42,204 nucleotides of DNA. Source: Candidatus Wildermuthbacteria bacterium RIFCSPHIGHO2_02_FULL_45_25 (GTDB lineage: Bacteria > Patescibacteriota > Minisyncoccia > Minisyncoccales > UBA10102). The translations under genes and the position numbers were made by a program. Position 1 is the stretch's first letter. Each line of letters starts with the position of its first letter. Below the pieces are notes generated by a model. It was not told the DNA's origin. It saw nothing but the letters and a program-made list of their open reading frames with translations, and searched no databases. Below, in pieces: positions 17,023 through 26,910 of this stretch. Location: the NCBI GenBank assembly GCA_001823215.1, contig MHTV01000001.1:1-42204 (forward strand). Reading direction: 5' to 3'.

Positions 17023-17185
17023 CTTTGAATTACGAAACAAATAACATATAAGGTTCAGAGAACGTTGGGAGCGCGACTGGCGCGAGCCCCTCACCGCAAG
17101 GTGGAAGGGGGAGCACCAGGAATTTTTCAGCAGAAACATATCCGTGTTCTCAAAACCTTGTATGTGCTGGTTTCGCAATTCAAAA
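17023..17185. repeat. Foldback element, copy A (~163 bp)
   Basis: CTTTGAATTACGAAAC...GAGAACGTTGGGAGCGCGACTGGCGCGAGCCCCTCACCGCAAGGTGGAAGGGGGAGCACCAGGAATTTTTCAGCAGAAACATATCCGTGTTCTC...GTTTCGCAATTCAAAA. Confidence 0.9.
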
Positions 17186-17935
17186 TTAGATATGCGTGAG
17201 CGCTTCATATCCATTCTCGATAACCGCAATGGTATCTTCAAAATGCGCGGAGAGCGAGCCGTCTTTGGTTACAAATGTTTGGCCATCTTTCGCAAGCTGC
17301 ACCTGCCAGCCGCCAAGGGTTATCATGGGCTCGATACAAATGACCATACCCTCTTTGAGTGTTTCGCCTGCATGACGTTCTCCATAATTTGGAATTTGCG
17401 GCTCCTCGTGCAGCTCCTTTCCGATGCCATGCCCGCATAACTCCCGCACAATACCGTACCCTACAGGGCCAATAGCCCGCTCAATGGTATTCCCCAAATC
17501 TCCTATGGTTACACCGGGCCGCACTTTTTTTGTCCCTACCTTGAGAGCTTTCCATGCAACCCGAAGCAAACGGGCGGCATCCGGAGAAATTTCTCCCACC
17601 GGAACCGTGCGAGCCATATCCAAATAATAACCTTTCCAAATAAGGCCAATATCCAACGTGAGAATATCCCCCGCTTGCAAGATTTTCTCGAGAGACGGAA
17701 TGGCATGGACAACTTCTTCATTAACAGAAGTACAAATGGAAGCTGGGAATCCATTATAATTTTTAAAAGCCGGCTTTGCTCCGGCTTCTCGTATCTTTCG
17801 TTCCGCGGATTGATCCAATGCTTTTGTCGTTACTCCCGGCCGAACCTCTTTTTTCAACTCCTCCATGATCTGCGCGAGCATACGTCCTCCTTCGCGCATA
17901 AGCGCGATCTCTTCTGGAATTTTGATAGGGATCAT
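17186..17935 (-). CDS. map: Methionine aminopeptidase type I
   Basis: GGRMLAQIMEELKKEVRPGVTTKALD...SVNEEVVHAIP...TLDIGLI...CGHGIGKELHEEP. Confidence 0.96.
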   Translation of the reverse strand: MIPIKIPEEIALMREGGRMLAQIMEELKKEVRPGVTTKALDQSAERKIREAGAKPAFKNYNGFPASICTSVNEEVVHAIPSLEKILQAGDILTLDIGLIWKGYYLDMARTVPVGEISPDAARLLRVAWKALKVGTKKVRPGVTIGDLGNTIERAIGPVGYGIVRELCGHGIGKELHEEPQIPNYGERHAGETLKEGMVICIEPMITLGGWQVQLAKDGQTFVTKDGSLSAHFEDTIAVIENGYEALTHI

Positions 17936-18522
17936 TTTTCAAAAAATGAATGTACCTTTTCGAGAATCTCTTTATGCACATTCTCGATTGCCTGTTCGCC
18001 TTGGATGTGAATAAGTTTTCCTTCTGCTTGATAAAAATCAATCACAGGCATTACCTCTTTTTGATACCATCCCAATCGTTTGCGAATTGCCTGCTCTTCG
18101 TCATCATTGCGTCCGCGCGCGAGCAAGCGTTTCAAGGATTCCTGATCTGAAATATCCAAATGCAGCGCCATCGTATTGCCGGCCAGCTGATAAAATTCCA
18201 TGGTTTCGTTCAGCATATACGCTTCATACAGCTTTCGCGGGCTTCCCTCAAAAATAATTCCGGACGCGTTTTCATCTTCCCTTAAACGCTCTAACTCATG
18301 GAGCCACAGATGAAAAATGATTGGAGTTGCAACAAGCCCTCCCTTGTCAATAATTTCCGAAATTCTGCGTCCGACAAAATCATCCTGCTTTTTTCGCTCA
18401 CGCAAAAGATTGCCAGAGCTGATAATCCGAAGATTATATTTCTGCGCCAATAACTCCACTTGAGTTCCCTTTCCAGAACCAGACTTACCCAAAAATACAA
18501 GGATTTTAAAATTGTCTTTCAT
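17932..18522 (-). CDS. adk: Adenylate kinase
   Basis: ILVFLGKSGSGKGTQVELLAQKYNLRIISSGNLLRE. Confidence 0.93.
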   Translation of the reverse strand: MKDNFKILVFLGKSGSGKGTQVELLAQKYNLRIISSGNLLRERKKQDDFVGRRISEIIDKGGLVATPIIFHLWLHELERLREDENASGIIFEGSPRKLYEAYMLNETMEFYQLAGNTMALHLDISDQESLKRLLARGRNDDEEQAIRKRLGWYQKEVMPVIDFYQAEGKLIHIQGEQAIENVHKEILEKVHSFFEK

Positions 18523-18544
18523 AGGAAAATAAACGCTTTTCCCT

Positions 18545-19819
18545 TTAGAACTTATCGTAATCGCGCATTTCCAATTGCGCGCGCAATTGCCGCATCGTTT
18601 CCAACACCACGTTTACGATAATAAGAAGCGCAGTTCCTCCCACCAGAAAAGAGAACGCTTGAATGGCAGTTACTTTCTGCACGAGAAACGGCATTACCGC
18701 GATAAAACCGAGGAAGAACGCGCCAATAAATAAAATCCTGTTTAAAATATAAGAGATAAAATGGGCTGTGGATTGCCCGGGACGAACTCCGGGAATAAAT
18801 CCTCCCATCTTTTGAAGATTGGTCGCAATGGACTTGGGATCAAAAGTAACGGCAGTATAGAAATAGGTAAATGCCGCGACCAATACAAAATAGATAACCA
18901 AATAGAGCCAAGCTGTGGGATCCAAAGATTGGATTATTTTTCTCGCAACATCGCCAGCTACTCCGCTCGCATTTTGGAAAAATGACCCCACCATGGTGGG
19001 AAAAGTCATTAAAGATAAAGCAAAAATAATCGGAATCACTCCTGCAGGATTCAGATTGAGAGGCAAATAGGTGGAAACTCCCCCAAATACTTTATTCCCT
19101 CTCACGCGTTTGGCATAAGAAACAGCGATATTTCTTCTTGCTTGCGTTACAAATACCACGGAAGCGATAATCGCGACCGCCAGAGCCAAGAATTTTCCTA
19201 AGTTCAGTAATTCATCACCCGTACCGCCTTGCGTGTTGGTATAAAGCTGCCAAATATTTGCGGGAAAATCCGCCACAATCCCGGCAAAAATAAGTAGCGA
19301 CACCCCGTTTCCAATTCCTTTTTCCGTGATCAATTCTCCCAGCCACATGAGCAAAACGGTACCTGCGGTAATTGTCGCAAGCGTGGTTACCATGCCCAAA
19401 GGATCCATAGGAGAAATAATTCCCTGTCTCGTGAATAATGTCAGAAACGCGTATCCCTGAAGAAGCGCAAAAGGCACCGTCAGAATTCTTCCGTACTGAT
19501 TAAACTTTTGCCGGCCCGCATCGCCTTCTTCCTTGTACATCTTCTCCAATTGCGGGAAGATCATCGTAAGAAGCTGCATGATAATGGTAGCGGTAATATA
19601 AGGGCCCAAACCCAGCATCACGATCGAAAAACGTTCCCCTCCCGTGAATAAGCTCACGAGCTCAAGAAACGCGTTTCCGCCCGCGTTATCCTGAAGAACA
19701 TTGACGTTAATAACCACATTCGCCATCAAACGATACACCAAAAAAACACCGAGAACAAAAAGAATCCGATTTCGCAGGTCGTGCAACTTAAAAATTTGAA
19801 AAATGCGTTGAAGCCACAT
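18545..19819 (-). CDS. secY: Preprotein translocase subunit SecY
   Basis: Multi-TM SecY signature; position after rplO. Confidence 0.97.
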   Translation of the reverse strand: MWLQRIFQIFKLHDLRNRILFVLGVFLVYRLMANVVINVNVLQDNAGGNAFLELVSLFTGGERFSIVMLGLGPYITATIIMQLLTMIFPQLEKMYKEEGDAGRQKFNQYGRILTVPFALLQGYAFLTLFTRQGIISPMDPLGMVTTLATITAGTVLLMWLGELITEKGIGNGVSLLIFAGIVADFPANIWQLYTNTQGGTGDELLNLGKFLALAVAIIASVVFVTQARRNIAVSYAKRVRGNKVFGGVSTYLPLNLNPAGVIPIIFALSLMTFPTMVGSFFQNASGVAGDVARKIIQSLDPTAWLYLVIYFVLVAAFTYFYTAVTFDPKSIATNLQKMGGFIPGVRPGQSTAHFISYILNRILFIGAFFLGFIAVMPFLVQKVTAIQAFSFLVGGTALLIIVNVVLETMRQLRAQLEMRDYDKF

Positions 19820-19821
19820 TG

Positions 19822-20253
19822 TTATTTAATAGTACCGCCCACTGCTTCAATTTTCGTCTTCGCTCCAGCTGAAACGACACAAGATTCAATGGAAAGGGTT
19901 TTTGTTAATTTTCCTGTTCCCAATATCTTTACGGCTGGGGTTCGCTTTCCCGTGATTTTGATCAATCTTTTCTCCCGAAGCGCAGAAGGTGTAATATGCG
20001 CTCCTTTCTCGAAGTTTTTTTCTAATATGCCCACGTTCAAAGTAACTGGTTTTGCTTTCACAATACCAAATTTATATCCGCGCAATTTCGGATAACGCTT
20101 AATAAGTTCGCGAATCCGCGGCTGCATCTTTCTGCCGGAACGCGCTCCCTGCCCCTTAATCCCCCGGCCAGAATACGTACCGCGCTTTCCGCCGCGTCCG
20201 ATTCGTTTTCCCCGATGCGTTTTATGTATAGGTTGAATTTCGTGAGTCTGCAT
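19822..20253 (-). CDS. rplO: 50S ribosomal protein L15 (uL15)
   Basis: KTHRGKRIGRGGKRGTYSGRGIKGQGARSG. Confidence 0.96.
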   Translation of the reverse strand: MQTHEIQPIHKTHRGKRIGRGGKRGTYSGRGIKGQGARSGRKMQPRIRELIKRYPKLRGYKFGIVKAKPVTLNVGILEKNFEKGAHITPSALREKRLIKITGKRTPAVKILGTGKLTKTLSIESCVVSAGAKTKIEAVGGTIK

Positions 20254-20257
20254 ACAA

Positions 20258-20854
20258 TTATTCTGAAGCTTGTGTCGTTGTATCCACCGGCTCCGCTTTC
20301 TGTTCTTCTTTTTTATCTACTTTCTCCGCTTCCTTTTCTCTTACATGAAGCTTTTTCAGAGCTTCCAAAGTTACCAGTGCATTGTTTAATTTATTATGCG
20401 TTTTGGAGATAAATTTCGCGGAAATATCCTTAATTCCAGCCAATTCACAAATGATTCTTGCGGGGCCGCCGGCTACTAAACCTCGGCCAGTCAATTGGGG
20501 CTTTAGCATTATGCGGGACGCTCCAAACTTCGCTGTAACCATATATGGAATGGTATTCCCCTGAATAGGCAACGCAATCATGCTTTTCTGCGCTTTGCGA
20601 GTTGCTTTATCCATTGCTTGGGCAACATCAGATCCCTTGGCAACTCCTACGCCTATTTTCCCTTTTCGATTCCCGGCAATTACGGTTGCGCGAAAACTAA
20701 ATCGGCGGCCTCCGGCTCGGACTCTTGTTACGCGAGCCAAATCCAAAAGCTTGGTGTCAAATTCCGATTTTATCGCAGGAGCAGATCCCCGCCGTCTGGG
20801 CGATCTTTGAGGTTGCTTGGAGGTACCAGATGATTTTTGTTTCTTGTCGTTCAT
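20258..20854 (-). CDS. rpsE: 30S ribosomal protein S5 (uS5)
   Basis: DLARVTRVRAGGRRFSFRATVIAGNRKGKIGVGVAKG. Start chosen at MNDKKQ. Confidence 0.96.
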   Translation of the reverse strand: MNDKKQKSSGTSKQPQRSPRRRGSAPAIKSEFDTKLLDLARVTRVRAGGRRFSFRATVIAGNRKGKIGVGVAKGSDVAQAMDKATRKAQKSMIALPIQGNTIPYMVTAKFGASRIMLKPQLTGRGLVAGGPARIICELAGIKDISAKFISKTHNKLNNALVTLEALKKLHVREKEAEKVDKKEEQKAEPVDTTTQASE

Positions 20855-20858
20855 ATCG

Positions 20859-21209
20859 TTAAAATGAAAGTCCGCCTTCCCGCGCACCTTCCGCTATTGC
20901 CTTTACGTTTCCGTGATACATGTACCCGCTTCGATCAAAAATTGCTTTTTCAATCTTTTTATCTTTTGCCATTTGAGCGATCTTTTTCCCCAATTCCTTT
21001 GCTCTTTCTTGGCGTTTTGCGGGAAGGGTCTCTTTAAGGTCGGAAACAGAAGCAATGACTCTCCCTTCGAGATCATCAATCAATTGCGCGTACAGATGCT
21101 TATTGGAACGAAAAACCGTCAAACGAGGTTTTATCGCTGTTCCTTGCATTTTTCCGCGAATGCGTAATTTGCGCTTCTGCCGCTGTAATTGTTTATCTTG
21201 AATATTCAT
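20859..21209 (-). CDS. rplR: 50S ribosomal protein L18 (uL18)
   Basis: PRLTVFRSNKHLYAQLIDD...FDRSGYMYHGNVKAIAEGAREGGL. Confidence 0.96.
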   Translation of the reverse strand: MNIQDKQLQRQKRKLRIRGKMQGTAIKPRLTVFRSNKHLYAQLIDDLEGRVIASVSDLKETLPAKRQERAKELGKKIAQMAKDKKIEKAIFDRSGYMYHGNVKAIAEGAREGGLSF

Positions 21210-21215
21210 ACATTG

Positions 21216-21761
21216 CTATTTTCCGGCGCCCGCCGCTCGTTTTCCAAGTTTGCGTCGAACTACTTCGCCCTCGTATCGAATACCTTTTCCTTTATATGGT
21301 TCCACAGGACGTATTGCTCGAATACGAGCGGCAATCTCCCCTACTTTCTCTTTATCAATACCGCTCACGGTAATTATATTCTTCTCTACCGAAAAGGCAA
21401 TAAACTCCGGAGCTTGCATCACGATAGGATGACTGAATCCCACAGTCATATTGAGCACCTTCCCTTCAGTGGAAGCGCGATATCCCACTCCTTCAAGTTC
21501 TAGTTTCTTTACATAGCCCTGCGTTACTCCAATAATCATGTTTGCGAGCAGTGTTCGAGTAAGACCCCATAATTCCTTTCCTTTCTTGGAATTCGTATGA
21601 GGCGTTACTGTAAGAACATTCTCTTCATGGATGATTCCCATCTCATGGGGAAAAACGCGGCACAATTCGCCCTTTGGCCCTTTCAACTGGACCGTTTGCC
21701 CCTCAATTTGCACTTGCACGCCTGTCGGTATTTCAATTGGTTTTTTTCCTATTCGAGACAT
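21216..21761 (-). CDS. rplF: 50S ribosomal protein L6 (uL6)
   Basis: MSRIGKKPIEIPTGVQV...EPYKGKGIRYEGEVVRRKLGK. Confidence 0.97.
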   Translation of the reverse strand: MSRIGKKPIEIPTGVQVQIEGQTVQLKGPKGELCRVFPHEMGIIHEENVLTVTPHTNSKKGKELWGLTRTLLANMIIGVTQGYVKKLELEGVGYRASTEGKVLNMTVGFSHPIVMQAPEFIAFSVEKNIITVSGIDKEKVGEIAARIRAIRPVEPYKGKGIRYEGEVVRRKLGKRAAGAGK

Positions 21762-21791
21762 ACCACGTGTAAAAAAATTACCGCTTTCTTT

Positions 21792-22181
21792 TTACCACAC
21801 CTCGCAAAGCACTTCTCCTCCCACATTACTTTTCTTTGCGTCTTCATTTGTCATAATCCCCTTTGAAGTCGAAATAATTGTCACTCCATACCCGCCTCGA
21901 ACTCTCTTTATCTCGTTGGCGGGTTGGTAAATGCGTTGGCCCGGCTTGGAGATGCGCTTTACTCCCGAAATTCTTGGGGCTCCTTCTTCATATTTCAATT
22001 TCAGTTCAATCAGCTTGCGAGTTTTCTTCCCCTTGAAATCAACCGCTTTAATAAATCCTTTGCGCTCTAAGATTTTCGCAATGGCATATTTCATTCTGGA
22101 AAATGGAAGCTCTACCGTCTCTTTATTGACGGCTTGCGCATTACGGATTCTTGTAAGCATGTCTGAAATTGGATCTATCAT
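21792..22181 (-). CDS. rpsH: 30S ribosomal protein S8 (uS8)
   Basis: DPISDMLTRIRNAQAV...GVTIISTSKGIMTNEDAKKSNVGGEVLCEVW. Confidence 0.97.
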   Translation of the reverse strand: MIDPISDMLTRIRNAQAVNKETVELPFSRMKYAIAKILERKGFIKAVDFKGKKTRKLIELKLKYEEGAPRISGVKRISKPGQRIYQPANEIKRVRGGYGVTIISTSKGIMTNEDAKKSNVGGEVLCEVW

Positions 22182-22196
22182 AAAATTCGTGTGAAA

Positions 22197-22382
22197 TTAC
22201 CAGCTCGATTTCGTTATTCCAGGGATTAAACATTTATTTGCCATTTCCCGAAAACAAATCCTGCATAAGTTAAAATCTCCTAAATATCCGCGCTTTCGTC
22301 CGCATCGAAAACAACGATTTGTTTTCCGCGTTGAAAATTTTGGTTTTTTGCTTGCTTTTGATATTTGAGCTTTACTCGCCAT
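22197..22382 (-). CDS. rpsN: 30S ribosomal protein S14 type Z (uS14)
   Basis: [26 protein letters not shown], zinc CxxC pair. Confidence 0.96.
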   Translation of the reverse strand: MASKAQISKASKKPKFSTRKTNRCFRCGRKRGYLGDFNLCRICFREMANKCLIPGITKSSW

Positions 22383-22392
22383 ACTCTATGTT

Positions 22393-22980
22393 CTATTTCT
22401 TATCTTTTATTTCTTTCAATGGGAATCCCAATTGCTTCAATAATTCCAGTCCTTCTGCCTTATTGTGAGCACTTGTGGTAACCACCACCTGCAATCCAAA
22501 GATATTGCGCACTTTTTCAGGAGAAATTTCCGGGAAGAAAATATGTTCTTTGATACCGATTGATAAATTTCCTTGCTGATCAATCGCTGTGGCGTTCAAA
22601 CCCTGAAAGTCGCGCGAACGAGGCAACGCAATAAGAATCAATCTCTCCAAAAAGTCGTACATGCGTTTCCCTCGAAGCGTTATCTTTGCTCCCACTGGAG
22701 ATCCTTGCCGCAATTTAAATCCCGCGATGGATTTTTTTGCTTTCGTTACCACGGCCTTCTGTCCGCAAATTCTGCTCAAGTCATCCACAATGGCTTCAAT
22801 AGTTTTTTTCTGATCATCTCCTGTTTTTCCCGCAACCAAACGCGCAAACCCGGTATTCACCACCACGCTCTTCAAACGAGGAATCGCGTTCCGATTTTCA
22901 TATCCGAATTTCTCAATCAAGGCAGGCATTGCTTGTGTTGTATACATTTCCTGTAGCATATCTATACTTGGGCTCCGCAT
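22393..22980 (-). CDS. rplE: 50S ribosomal protein L5 (uL5)
   Basis: Conserved L5 core SIAGFKLRQGSPVGAKITLRGKRMYDFLERL. Confidence 0.97.
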   Translation of the reverse strand: MRSPSIDMLQEMYTTQAMPALIEKFGYENRNAIPRLKSVVVNTGFARLVAGKTGDDQKKTIEAIVDDLSRICGQKAVVTKAKKSIAGFKLRQGSPVGAKITLRGKRMYDFLERLILIALPRSRDFQGLNATAIDQQGNLSIGIKEHIFFPEISPEKVRNIFGLQVVVTTSAHNKAEGLELLKQLGFPLKEIKDKK

Positions 22981-23267
22981 TTTTTGCAGATTCGATATTT
23001 ATTCTCTTCTTCCACCCGATAACCAACTCGCACAGCTTTTCCGCATTTTTCACAAATAAGCTTCACGTTCGAAATAGCAAAGGCCGCTGGCTTTTCCACG
23101 ATTTGTCCTTTTTGTCCTTGCCGGCGGGGCTTTGTATGGCGTTTTCGCATATTCATTCCTTCAACCACAACTCTTTGCTCTTTTGGAAGAGCTTGCAATA
23201 CTTTGCCTTTTCTGCCTCTATCTTTCCCGGCAATCACTAATACGTTGTCGCCTTTCTTGATTTTCAT
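22962..23267 (-). CDS. rplX: 50S ribosomal protein L24 (uL24)
   Basis: MKIKKGDNVLVIAGKDRGRKGKVLQ KOW motif; C-terminal zinc cysteines. Confidence 0.96.
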   Translation of the reverse strand: MKIKKGDNVLVIAGKDRGRKGKVLQALPKEQRVVVEGMNMRKRHTKPRRQGQKGQIVEKPAAFAISNVKLICEKCGKAVRVGYRVEEENKYRICKKCGAQV

Positions 23268-23298
23268 AACTTTTCTGCTGTATTACCTGCAAGAGTTC

Positions 23299-23667
23299 CT
23301 AAATAACCTCCGGAGCCAATGCCGCAATTCTGGTATATCCTTTTTCTCGAATTTCTCTTGGAATAGGCCCAAAGATACGTCCACCTTTCGGCTCTTTATC
23401 TTTTTCCAAAATCACTGCCGCATTTTCGTCAAATCTGATATATGATCCGTCTGCCCGGCGGAATTCCTTTTTCTGGCGCACCACAACCGCTTTTACCACA
23501 TCATGCTTTTTGACCAGACGGCGGGGTTCGGCATCTTTTACCGCAGCCACGATAATATCGCCAATCTGCGCATAGCGATGCTTGGATCCTCCAAGTATCT
23601 GAAAGCATTGGATCACTTTTGCTCCCGTGTTATCTGCAACTACTAATTTTGTTTGATGCTGGATCAT
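23299..23667 (-). CDS. rplN: 50S ribosomal protein L14 (uL14)
   Basis: [27 protein letters not shown]. Confidence 0.97.
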   Translation of the reverse strand: MIQHQTKLVVADNTGAKVIQCFQILGGSKHRYAQIGDIIVAAVKDAEPRRLVKKHDVVKAVVVRQKKEFRRADGSYIRFDENAAVILEKDKEPKGGRIFGPIPREIREKGYTRIAALAPEVI

Positions 23668-23690
23668 ACAATAAGCTGTCAGCTTATGGC

Positions 23691-23924
23691 TTAACGCTTT
23701 CCTACAACTAGCCATCTCTTATCTTTGCTTATGGGTCTCGTCTCTTCGATGATTACTTTATCGCCTGCTTTGTACTCTCCTTTTTCATCATGCGCCTTGT
23801 ATTTTTTGTGAGACCGAAATCTTCGCAAATACTTGGGATGTTCCTTCATTGTTTCCACCTGAACCACTACGGTCTTCTGCATTTTATCTGATACCACAAT
23901 TCCGGTAAGTTGTCTTTTGGGCAT
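23691..23924 (-). CDS. rpsQ: 30S ribosomal protein S17 (uS17)
   Basis: [20 protein letters not shown]...[16 protein letters not shown]. Confidence 0.96.
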   Translation of the reverse strand: MPKRQLTGIVVSDKMQKTVVVQVETMKEHPKYLRRFRSHKKYKAHDEKGEYKAGDKVIIEETRPISKDKRWLVVGKR

Positions 23925-23932
23925 AAATATAT

Positions 23933-24121
23933 CTATTTACTGATCATGCGCATCGCAGTTAAAATCTGTGCGATGTTTTTTCTCCCAGTTCGCAATTCTT
24001 TCACGCTCGCATTCTTCCCGGCAGCAACGTCAAACCGAAACTGCTGCATTTTACCTTTTTGCTCTGCAAGCATTTTCTCTAAATCTTCTCGCGATTTCTT
24101 TTGTAAATCTGTCATTTTCAT
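23933..24121 (-). CDS. rpmC: 50S ribosomal protein L29 (uL29)
   Basis: [35 protein letters not shown]; position between rplP and rpsQ. Confidence 0.9.
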   Translation of the reverse strand: MKMTDLQKKSREDLEKMLAEQKGKMQQFRFDVAAGKNASVKELRTGRKNIAQILTAMRMISK

Positions 24122-24128
24122 ATCACAT

Positions 24129-24536
24129 TTATTCCGATTTGACAAATTTGGTCTTTATCGGCAATTTTGCCGCGGCTTTGCGCAACGCATCTCTTGCCTG
24201 ATCTTCCTTAATTCCTTCCAATTCAAATAAAATTCTTCCTGGTTTTAATGAAACCACATAATGATCTACCGCTCCCTTTCCGCCGCCCATAGGAGTTTCA
24301 GCTCCCTTCTTGGTAACAGGTTTGTCCGGGAATACCCGAATCCAAAGCCGTCCTCCTTTGCGAAGATATCTAATAATCGCTCTTCTCGCAGCTTCAATCT
24401 GACGGGCGCTCACCCATTTTGTCCCTTCGCATTTGAGGCCATAGGTTCCAAAAGAAAGTTCCGTTCCTCTTGTTTCCAAACCCTTTGCATGGCCCTTCAT
24501 CTGTTTTCGATATTTTACTTTTTTGGGAGTCAACAT
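24129..24536 (-). CDS. rplP: 50S ribosomal protein L16 (uL16)
   Basis: MLTPKKVKYRKQMKGHAKGLETRGTELSFG. Confidence 0.97.
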   Translation of the reverse strand: MLTPKKVKYRKQMKGHAKGLETRGTELSFGTYGLKCEGTKWVSARQIEAARRAIIRYLRKGGRLWIRVFPDKPVTKKGAETPMGGGKGAVDHYVVSLKPGRILFELEGIKEDQARDALRKAAAKLPIKTKFVKSE

Positions 24537-24541
24537 AGCTT

Positions 24542-25201
24542 TTATTCAAATTTTTCTCCGCGATAAATCCATACTTTTACTCCAATAACTCCGTATGTCG
24601 TATGCGCTTCCTCCACCGCGTAGTCAATATCCGCGCGAATAGTTTGCAATGGCAGTCGTCCTACGCGCAATTTTTCTCTTCGTGCGATTTCAGCTCCATC
24701 CAAACGTCCCGATATCTCAATCTTTGCTCCTTGAATACCTTTATTCAGCATGATTTTTCCTATTCCCTGTTTGAGCACTCTTCGAAAGGGCATACGCCGC
24801 TCAATCTGCTGCACAACCCATTGCGCTGAAAGCGTCGCTGATTCCCACGGATTTTTAATTTCTCGAATTTCCATTTTCAGTTGCGTTTTTTTCTTGGACA
24901 CGCTCCCTGCGGGCCCAAAAAGCTTTCGCTCTAATCCCTTGCGTAATTCTTCAATACCGGCTCCCCCGCGGCCGATAATCAATCCCGGTCGCGCGCTTGA
25001 AATAATCACGTTTACTCTTCCGGAAGATCGTTCAATTTCAACTTTCTCTACCCCCATATCTTTTAGCTTCTTCCCTATAAACTGACGAATCAAAAAGTCT
25101 TCCCGCAAAAGGAATGCGTAGTTTTTCTTCGAAAACCAGCGCGATCGCCAGTCTTCCATCTTATGCAATCTGAATGATAATGGGTGAACTTTATGAGACA
25201 T
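24542..25201 (-). CDS. rpsC: 30S ribosomal protein S3 (uS3)
   Basis: MSHKVHPLSFRLHKMEDWRSRWF, KH domain GLIIGRGGAGIEELRKGLE. Confidence 0.97.
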   Translation of the reverse strand: MSHKVHPLSFRLHKMEDWRSRWFSKKNYAFLLREDFLIRQFIGKKLKDMGVEKVEIERSSGRVNVIISSARPGLIIGRGGAGIEELRKGLERKLFGPAGSVSKKKTQLKMEIREIKNPWESATLSAQWVVQQIERRMPFRRVLKQGIGKIMLNKGIQGAKIEISGRLDGAEIARREKLRVGRLPLQTIRADIDYAVEEAHTTYGVIGVKVWIYRGEKFE

Positions 25202-25217
25202 ACGAGGATATTAATCT

Positions 25218-25763
25218 TTATCCTGTTTTTCTTCTAAAAATTTTCTTCGCGACTTGCTTTGATTTTTCTGCTTGTTCCCGATATCCATGATTCATGACAT
25301 TTTTCGCTCCGGAGCCGCGAATCTTTTTCACCTTCTTGGCGGTTGATTCCTGCCCTTCCGCCCCGGCATTTGCAATTGTGCTTGCTTCCTCCGTTTTCTT
25401 TCTTTGCTCTTTGTCTGCCCCAGACGGCAGAGTTATTTCCGCCAGAACAACAGAGATATGAGAAGTTTTTTTCTGAATGGGAAACGCTTTTCCGCGCGCT
25501 CGCGGACGGATACGCTTGAGTTTCGGCCCTTCATTCACGATAATTTTGGAAATATACAATTGAGTTTCCTCTACGCCAAAATTATGTTGAGCGGAAGCCA
25601 CGGCTGATTCGATAAGCTTCAAAAGCGATTCCGTGCTTTTATTCGGAGTAAATTTCAAAATCATCCGCGCGCGAGCGAGTTTTTTCCCTCGAATCAAATT
25701 GGCGACAAGACGCATTTTTCGAGGAGCTATTCTGATATATCGCAAATGGGCTGTTGATTCCAT
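25218..25763 (-). CDS. rplV: 50S ribosomal protein L22 (uL22)
   Basis: IRIAPRKMRLVANLIRGKK...GPKLKRIRPRARGKAFPIQKKTSHISVVL; long charged C-terminal extension. Confidence 0.96.
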   Translation of the reverse strand: MESTAHLRYIRIAPRKMRLVANLIRGKKLARARMILKFTPNKSTESLLKLIESAVASAQHNFGVEETQLYISKIIVNEGPKLKRIRPRARGKAFPIQKKTSHISVVLAEITLPSGADKEQRKKTEEASTIANAGAEGQESTAKKVKKIRGSGAKNVMNHGYREQAEKSKQVAKKIFRRKTG

Positions 25764-25782
25764 ACCGTTTCAAAAATCTGAT

Positions 25783-26121
25783 TTATTTTTTGGCTGATTT
25801 TGCCGGCGCCGCAGCTACGGGCGCGGCAGGTTTTCCCTTTTCAATTTCTTTCTGCATTTTTCCTCCATGCCGGACAAACTTTGTCGTAGGAGAAAATTCT
25901 CCCAGTCGGTGCCCTACCATCTCCTCTACTACAAGCACAGAGATAAATAGCTTCCCGTTATGCACGCCAAAAGTAAATCCGATCATTTCAGGAGTAATTG
26001 TCGCAGCCCGAGACCATGTCTTGATGATTGTGCGATCTCCGGCTTTCATACCAGAGAGCTTTTTCATCAATCTCTCGTCAATATAGGGACCTTTTTTCAG
26101 ACTTCTTGCCATAGATATCAA
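25783..26121 (-). CDS. rpsS: 30S ribosomal protein S19 (uS19)
   Basis: [18 protein letters not shown]...[24 protein letters not shown]. Confidence 0.97.
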   Translation of the reverse strand: MISMARSLKKGPYIDERLMKKLSGMKAGDRTIIKTWSRAATITPEMIGFTFGVHNGKLFISVLVVEEMVGHRLGEFSPTTKFVRHGGKMQKEIEKGKPAAPVAAAPAKSAKK

Positions 26122-26124
26122 AAT

Positions 26125-26910
26125 TTATTTCTTCTTTTTCTTTTTTCTTCGCTGAATAATGAATTTATCGGTAAATTTCCTCCTTCTTGTTTTTACTCCG
26201 CGCGCGGGCTTTCCCCATGGAGTTTTCGGCGCCTTCATTCCAATGGGAGCACGCCCCTCTCCTCCTCCATGCGGATGGTCCACCGGATTCATTGCTTTCC
26301 CGCGAACATTCGGTCTTTTTCCCTTTAATCGCGCGCTTCCCGCATTTTTCACTCGCTCATACATAAATTCAGGTCGAGATACCATTCCGATAGAAGCGTA
26401 GCATTCGCTCAACACTTTGCGTATTTCAGAAGACGGCAATGTAACCAATGTGTATTTTCCTTCATGCGCCTCTATTTTCGCCCATGTCCCCGCCCCCCGG
26501 ATCATTTTGCCGCCCGCATTCGGATTAATTTCCACATTATGAACAAGTTCTCCTGTTGGGATATTTTTCAATTTCATCCGGTTCCCTTTCTTCGCGTCTG
26601 CTTTCTCGTCGCACCGGATAACATCTCCAACTTTCACGTCATGGGGAGCCAATACGTAAGCCATTTCTCCTCCTTCATATTCCACCAGCAGAATCCACGC
26701 ATTACGGTTTGGATCGTACTCAATCGCGGTAACTGTACCGTTCTTTCCAAGATATTTTTGGCCGAACTCAACCAGTCGGTACTTTTTTCTGGTTCCTCCT
26801 CCTCGTTGCCATGCAGTAATTCGTCCTTGATTATTCCGGCCTGCGGTTGTTGGAATCCGCACCATCAAATTCTTTTCAGGACGTTTTTTTGTAAGAATTC
26901 CCCGTTTCAT
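26125..26910 (-). CDS. rplB: 50S ribosomal protein L2 (uL2)
   Basis: GRNNQGRITAWQRGGGTRKKYR...VRGKAMNPVDHPHGGGEGR. Confidence 0.98.
   Translation of the reverse strand: MKRGILTKKRPEKNLMVRIPTTAGRNNQGRITAWQRGGGTRKKYRLVEFGQKYLGKNGTVTAIEYDPNRNAWILLVEYEGGEMAYVLAPHDVKVGDVIRCDEKADAKKGNRMKLKNIPTGELVHNVEINPNAGGKMIRGAGTWAKIEAHEGKYTLVTLPSSEIRKVLSECYASIGMVSRPEFMYERVKNAGSARLKGKRPNVRGKAMNPVDHPHGGGEGRAPIGMKAPKTPWGKPARGVKTRRRKFTDKFIIQRRKKKKKK

Noticed and set aside
17023-17185. Foldback elements as an insertion sequence or group II intron
   Set aside because: No transposase or reverse transcriptase ORF is present, and copies are only ~130-163 bp; at most non-autonomous.
19822-20887. Absence of rpmD (uL30) between rpsE and rplO
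   Set aside because: Loss of uL30 is a known feature of CPR bacteria; useful for taxonomy but not novel.
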